DNA of 64,000 nucleotides from Methylosinus sporium (GTDB lineage Bacteria > Pseudomonadota > Alphaproteobacteria > Rhizobiales > Beijerinckiaceae). Location of the stretch: assembly GCF_003113265.1 (NCBI RefSeq), contig NZ_PUIV01000011.1:32529-96528 (forward strand), read 5' to 3'. This document shows positions 60,932 to 64,000 of this stretch, piece after piece. Below the pieces are notes generated by a model. The model saw only the letters and a list, made by a program, of their open reading frames with translations, did not search any database and was not told the DNA's origin. A program made the position numbers and the translations under genes. Position 1 is the first letter of the stretch; each line of letters begins with the position of its first letter.

Positions 60932-61354
60932 ATGAGCGAGAACATCCCGACCGAAACGCGGAAGACGAAGCCGCGACGACTGCGAAAACGGCGCGAGTTT
61001 CTGCGCGCCGCCAAGAGCGGGCTCAGTCGCGGCGCGCGCGCCTTCAAGCTGCAGGCGGCGGCCCGAGAGGGCGAAGATTCGGAGGCGCCGCGCTTCGGCT
61101 TCACCGTGACGAAGAAAGTCGCCGGCGCCGTCGGCCGCAACCGTATCCGGCGCCGATTGAGAGAGGCGCTGCGGCTCTGTGGCGCATCCGGTCTCCCGGG
61201 CTATGATTATGTCTTCGTCGCCCGGCCCGAGGCATTGACGGCGCCTTTTCTGGAATTGACGGCGCAAATCGCGGACGGACTGACGAAGCTCAGGCCGGGC
61301 GACAAGACCCGGCGCCACCATCGCAACTCCAAAGACAGGCCGCAGGCGTCATGA
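60932..61354 (+). CDS. rnpA: Ribonuclease P protein component
   Basis: 140-residue basic protein that binds the RNA of RNase P to process tRNA precursors. RLRKRREFLRAAKSG and the signature RNRIRRRLREALR are present. ATG 60932 is nine bases after GAGG; the ATG at 60917 adds five residues and is the alternative. It overlaps yidC by four bases. Confidence 0.93.
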   Translation: MSENIPTETRKTKPRRLRKRREFLRAAKSGLSRGARAFKLQAAAREGEDSEAPRFGFTVTKKVAGAVGRNRIRRRLREALRLCGASGLPGYDYVFVARPEALTAPFLELTAQIADGLTKLRPGDKTRRHHRNSKDRPQAS

Positions 61355-63195
61355 ACGAATATACGAAGAATGTCCTCATAGCGGCCGGCCTGTCGATGCT
61401 GGCGATCGCCGGCTGGGATTATTTCTACGCTTTCCCCAAGCTCGAGCAGCAGCAGAAGGAAGCGCAGCTCGCGCAGCAGCAGAGGCCCGCGGCGCAAAAG
61501 CCCGCCGCCAAACCCGCTGATCAGTCCGCCGCCGACAAAGCCGCGCCTCCGGCCGCCCGGCAGCCACAGCAGAACGTCGCCGCCGCCCGGCCCGCGCCCA
61601 AGACGCGCGAGGCCGCGCTCGCCGAGAGCAAGCGCGTCTCCATCGACACGCCCTCCATTTCCGGCTCGATCGCGCTGAAAGGCGGACGCATCGACGACGT
61701 CTCGCTGAAAAATTATCACGAGACCGTCGATCCCACGAGCCCGATCATCGTGCTGCTCTCGCCCGAGGGCGCGCCGCAGCCCTATTACGCCGAATCGGGC
61801 TTTCTCGCCTCCGACAAGGACACGGCGCCGCCCGCTCTGCCGACCAGCGAATCGCTATGGAGCGCCGATCACGATCAGCTCGCCGTCGGCCAGCCGCTGA
61901 CGCTGTCCTTCGACAATGGCCAGGGCCTCGTCTTCAAGCGCAAAATCGCGGTCGACGATCAATATATGTTCTCGGTGACCGACAGCGTCGAGAATCACGG
62001 CCAGAGCCCCGTCACCATCTATCCCTATCTGCGCGTGTCGCGCATCGGCGCGCTGCAGAGCGCCGGCTACGCCGCCCTGCACGAAGGCTTCGTCGGCGTC
62101 TTGGGCGAGGCCGGCCTGCAGGAGCTGAAATTCGAGAAGGTCGAGAAGGAGCCGCACGCCACAAAGTCTTTCGAAGCGACCGGCGGCTGGCTCGGCTTCA
62201 CCGAGAAATATTGGGCGGCCGTGCTGGTGCCGCAGCAGGATCGGCCGCTGGTGGCGCGCTTCTCGGCTTCGGGCGCCGGAACGACCAAGGCCTATCAGGC
62301 CGATACGGTCGAGGCGCCGCTCACGATCGCGCCGGGCGCCTCGGCCTCGGTCGCGTCGCGCATCTTCGCCGGCGCCAAGGTCGTCGACACGCTCGACGCC
62401 TATGAGGGCCAGGGCATCAAGCTCTTCGACCGACTCATCGATTGGGGATGGTTCTACTTCCTCACCCGGCCGATGTTCCGCATCATCGACAGCCTGTTCC
62501 ATGTGCTCGGCAATTTCGGCCTCGCCATTCTGGCCGTCACCGTGCTCGTCAAGATCGCCTTCCTGCCACTCGCCAACAAGAGCTATCTGGCCGTCGCCAA
62601 GATGAAGGAAATTCAGCCCAAGATTCAGGCGCTGAAGGAAAAATACGGCAGCGACAAGCAGGCGATGAGCCGCGAGCAGATGGAGCTGTTCCGCCGCGAG
62701 AAGGTCAATCCCGCCGGCGGCTGCCTCCCTGCTTTGCTGCAAATTCCAGTGTTCTTCTCGCTCTACAAGGTTCTGATCATCACCATCGAAATGCGCCATG
62801 CGCCCTTCTATGGCTGGATCAAGGACCTCTCGGCGCCGGACCCGACCAATATCTTCAACCTCTTCGGCCTCATCCCCTTCGATCCGACCCATATTCCGGT
62901 CTTCGGCTCGTTTCTATGGCTCGGCGTTTGGCCGCTCGTCATGGGCGTCTCCATGTGGGTGCAGATGAAGATGAATCCGGAGCCGACCGACGAAATCCAG
63001 AAAATGGCCTTCGGCTGGATGCCGGTGATCTTCACCTTCTCGCTCGGCAGCTTCGCCTCCGGCCTCGTGATCTATTGGACCTGGAACAATGTGCTCTCGG
63101 TCGCGCAGCAATGGGTCATCATGAAGCGCGCGGGCGTGAAGTTCGAGCTGTGGGACAATCTGAAAAAGACGTTCACCTTCAAAAAGGCCGCCTGA
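61351..63195 (+). CDS. yidC: Membrane protein insertase YidC
   Basis: 614 residues. Inserts and folds inner-membrane proteins. The N-terminal span (KNVLIAAGLSMLAIAGWDYF) is followed by a Gln/Ala/Pro-rich linker and the large periplasmic domain, then the conserved five-span core starting LIDWGWFYFLTRPMFRIID. The core continues with KMKEIQPKIQALKEKYGSDKQ, NPAGGCLPALLQIPVFFSLYKVL and WNNVLSVAQQWVIMKR. ATGA overlap with rnpA. Confidence 0.97.
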   Translation: MNEYTKNVLIAAGLSMLAIAGWDYFYAFPKLEQQQKEAQLAQQQRPAAQKPAAKPADQSAADKAAPPAARQPQQNVAAARPAPKTREAALAESKRVSIDTPSISGSIALKGGRIDDVSLKNYHETVDPTSPIIVLLSPEGAPQPYYAESGFLASDKDTAPPALPTSESLWSADHDQLAVGQPLTLSFDNGQGLVFKRKIAVDDQYMFSVTDSVENHGQSPVTIYPYLRVSRIGALQSAGYAALHEGFVGVLGEAGLQELKFEKVEKEPHATKSFEATGGWLGFTEKYWAAVLVPQQDRPLVARFSASGAGTTKAYQADTVEAPLTIAPGASASVASRIFAGAKVVDTLDAYEGQGIKLFDRLIDWGWFYFLTRPMFRIIDSLFHVLGNFGLAILAVTVLVKIAFLPLANKSYLAVAKMKEIQPKIQALKEKYGSDKQAMSREQMELFRREKVNPAGGCLPALLQIPVFFSLYKVLIITIEMRHAPFYGWIKDLSAPDPTNIFNLFGLIPFDPTHIPVFGSFLWLGVWPLVMGVSMWVQMKMNPEPTDEIQKMAFGWMPVIFTFSLGSFASGLVIYWTWNNVLSVAQQWVIMKRAGVKFELWDNLKKTFTFKKAA

Positions 63196-63215
63196 TCGCA
63201 GGGCGCGCCGCACCC

Positions 63216-63890
63216 TTGGATCACGCTTTGAACGAAACCCGCGACGAGGATTTCACCGAGCCGGGCCGGCTGCTCTTCGCCGGCCCGTGCGATTTCATAT
63301 TCGCCAGCGCGAAATCCGGCGATCTGCCGCCGATCGGCCCGCCGGAGATCGCCTTCGCGGGCCGCTCCAATGTCGGCAAATCCTCCCTCCTCAACGCTCT
63401 CACCGGCCGCAAGACCTTGGCCCGCGTCTCCAACACGCCGGGGCGCACGCAGCAGCTCAATTTCTTCGCTCTCGGCGCCGCGCCGGGCGCGGAGCCGCTG
63501 CGCCTCGTCGATATGCCCGGCTATGGCTACGCCGCCGTCGGCAAGGAGAAGATCGCCAATTGGACACGGCTGATGGAGGAGTTTCTGCGCGGCCGCGCCT
63601 CGCTGGCGCGCGTCTTCGTGCTCATCGACAGCCGCCGCGGCGTGAAGGATCTCGATGAAGAGATGTTCGATCTGCTCGACCGCGCCGCAGTCTCCTATCA
63701 GATCGTGCTGACGAAACGCGACGAGTTGAAGGTCTCCGAGCGCGAGGCCGCCGTCGCCGCGGTGGAGGCTGCGCTGGCCAAGCGCCCCGCCGCCTTCCCG
63801 CGCCTCGCCCTCACCTCCTCGCGCACAGGCGAGGGCGTCGCCGAGCTTCGAGCCGGGATCGCGCGGCTCTTGGCAGAACGAAACGCTTGA
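63216..63890 (+). CDS. engB: Ribosome-biogenesis GTPase EngB (YihA/YsxC)
   Basis: 224 residues. GTPase for 50S assembly: G1 GRSNVGKSSLLNALTGR, switch NTPGRTQQLNFF, G3 DMPGYGYA, G4 TKRDEL. Between the yidC stop and the domain the frame has no ATG or GTG, so TTG 63216 (or 63228) is the probable start; the apparent long open frame extending into yidC is not a real start. It lies 20 bp after yidC, in the usual gene order. Confidence 0.93.
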   Translation: MDHALNETRDEDFTEPGRLLFAGPCDFIFASAKSGDLPPIGPPEIAFAGRSNVGKSSLLNALTGRKTLARVSNTPGRTQQLNFFALGAAPGAEPLRLVDMPGYGYAAVGKEKIANWTRLMEEFLRGRASLARVFVLIDSRRGVKDLDEEMFDLLDRAAVSYQIVLTKRDELKVSEREAAVAAVEAALAKRPAAFPRLALTSSRTGEGVAELRAGIARLLAERNA

Positions 63891-63902
63891 ATATTGCAGT
63901 CT

Positions 63903-64000
63903 CGTCAGTTCTAAGACGGGCGAGTCGAAGACTGCCCCCACCCTCCCCTTGCAGGGGGAGGGTGGGGGCAGTCTTCGACTCGCCCGTCTTAGAACTGACG
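63903..64000. repeat. Perfect 46-bp-arm inverted repeat at the window end
   Basis: The 46 bases from 63903 (CGTCAGTTCTAAGACGGGCG...) are exactly complementary to the last 46 bases of the window, around a 6-base loop (TTGCAG). The inner part, CCCCCACCCTCCCC, is of the kind found in intergenic repeats of alphaproteobacteria. The repeat may extend past the window, so its true length is unknown. It lies just after engB. Confidence 0.85.

Noticed and set aside
60505..61206. 233-codon plus-strand frame across rpmH and rnpA
   Set aside because: It overlaps two certain genes in another frame, and its sequence is Arg-rich with no family pattern.
62442..63890. 482-codon frame giving a long N-terminal extension of engB
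   Set aside because: The first 258 codons are an out-of-frame reading of yidC; the GTPase domain begins after the yidC stop, so a TTG start near 63216 is used.

Overview
The window is GC-rich chromosomal DNA from an alphaproteobacterial (Rhizobiales) type II methanotroph, most like Methylosinus or Methylocystis. The evidence is a methylene-tetrahydromethanopterin dehydrogenase (mtdB) at the left edge, a cytosolic copper-storage protein with 18 cysteines (Csp3 type), the alphaproteobacterial regulators CtrA and ChpT, and a complete hup/hyp hydrogen-uptake cluster ordered as in Bradyrhizobium. No phage, insertion sequence, integrase or CRISPR array was seen. One gene (47898-48764) is clearly AT-richer than its surroundings and looks acquired.

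Layout. 1-2.7 kb: mtdB (cut by the window edge), small proteins and rpmB with its own promoter and terminator. 3-7.7 kb: cobT (cobaltochelatase subunit) and a PAS-GGDEF-EAL cyclic-di-GMP protein. 7.7-11.3 kb: tRNA-Tyr and an ATP-grasp / alpha-E / transglutaminase-like operon whose transglutaminase has lost its catalytic Cys. 12.1-14.4 kb: an outer-membrane protein that appears to fuse two beta-barrels. 14.4-34.05 kb: the hydrogen-uptake region, hupUV (H2 sensor), hupSLCD, a short HupE-like gene, hupF, hupGHIJK, hypABFCDE, hupR and hupT. Two GG-N10-GC sigma-54 promoters lie before hupS and hupG, which fits control by the HupUV-HupT-HupR system encoded at the two ends of the same cluster.

34.1-40.9 kb: an RND efflux operon (outer-membrane factor, adaptor, pump) facing a divergent TetR gene; two near-identical palindromic operators bracket a sigma-70 promoter. 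40.9-42.6 kb: csp3, a DUF3008 protein and an EamA exporter. 42.7-47 kb: a peptidoglycan/amino-sugar recycling set (nagZ-like, nagA, SIS-type deaminase, murQ). 47-48.8 kb: modE and the AT-rich orphan, whose N-terminal half resembles a class III nucleotide cyclase core. 48.9-53.8 kb: a Tat-exported binding protein, a di-haem cytochrome c oxidoreductase and a TonB-dependent receptor, probably a metal-acquisition unit without its own permease. 53.9-60.1 kb: chpT, cheA-cheW-cheY-cheR and convergent ctrA. 60.7-63.9 kb: rpmH, rnpA, yidC, engB. The window ends in a perfect 46-bp-arm inverted repeat.

All calls come from reading the sequence and its translations; no database search was run. Family names rest on recognised motifs and gene order.
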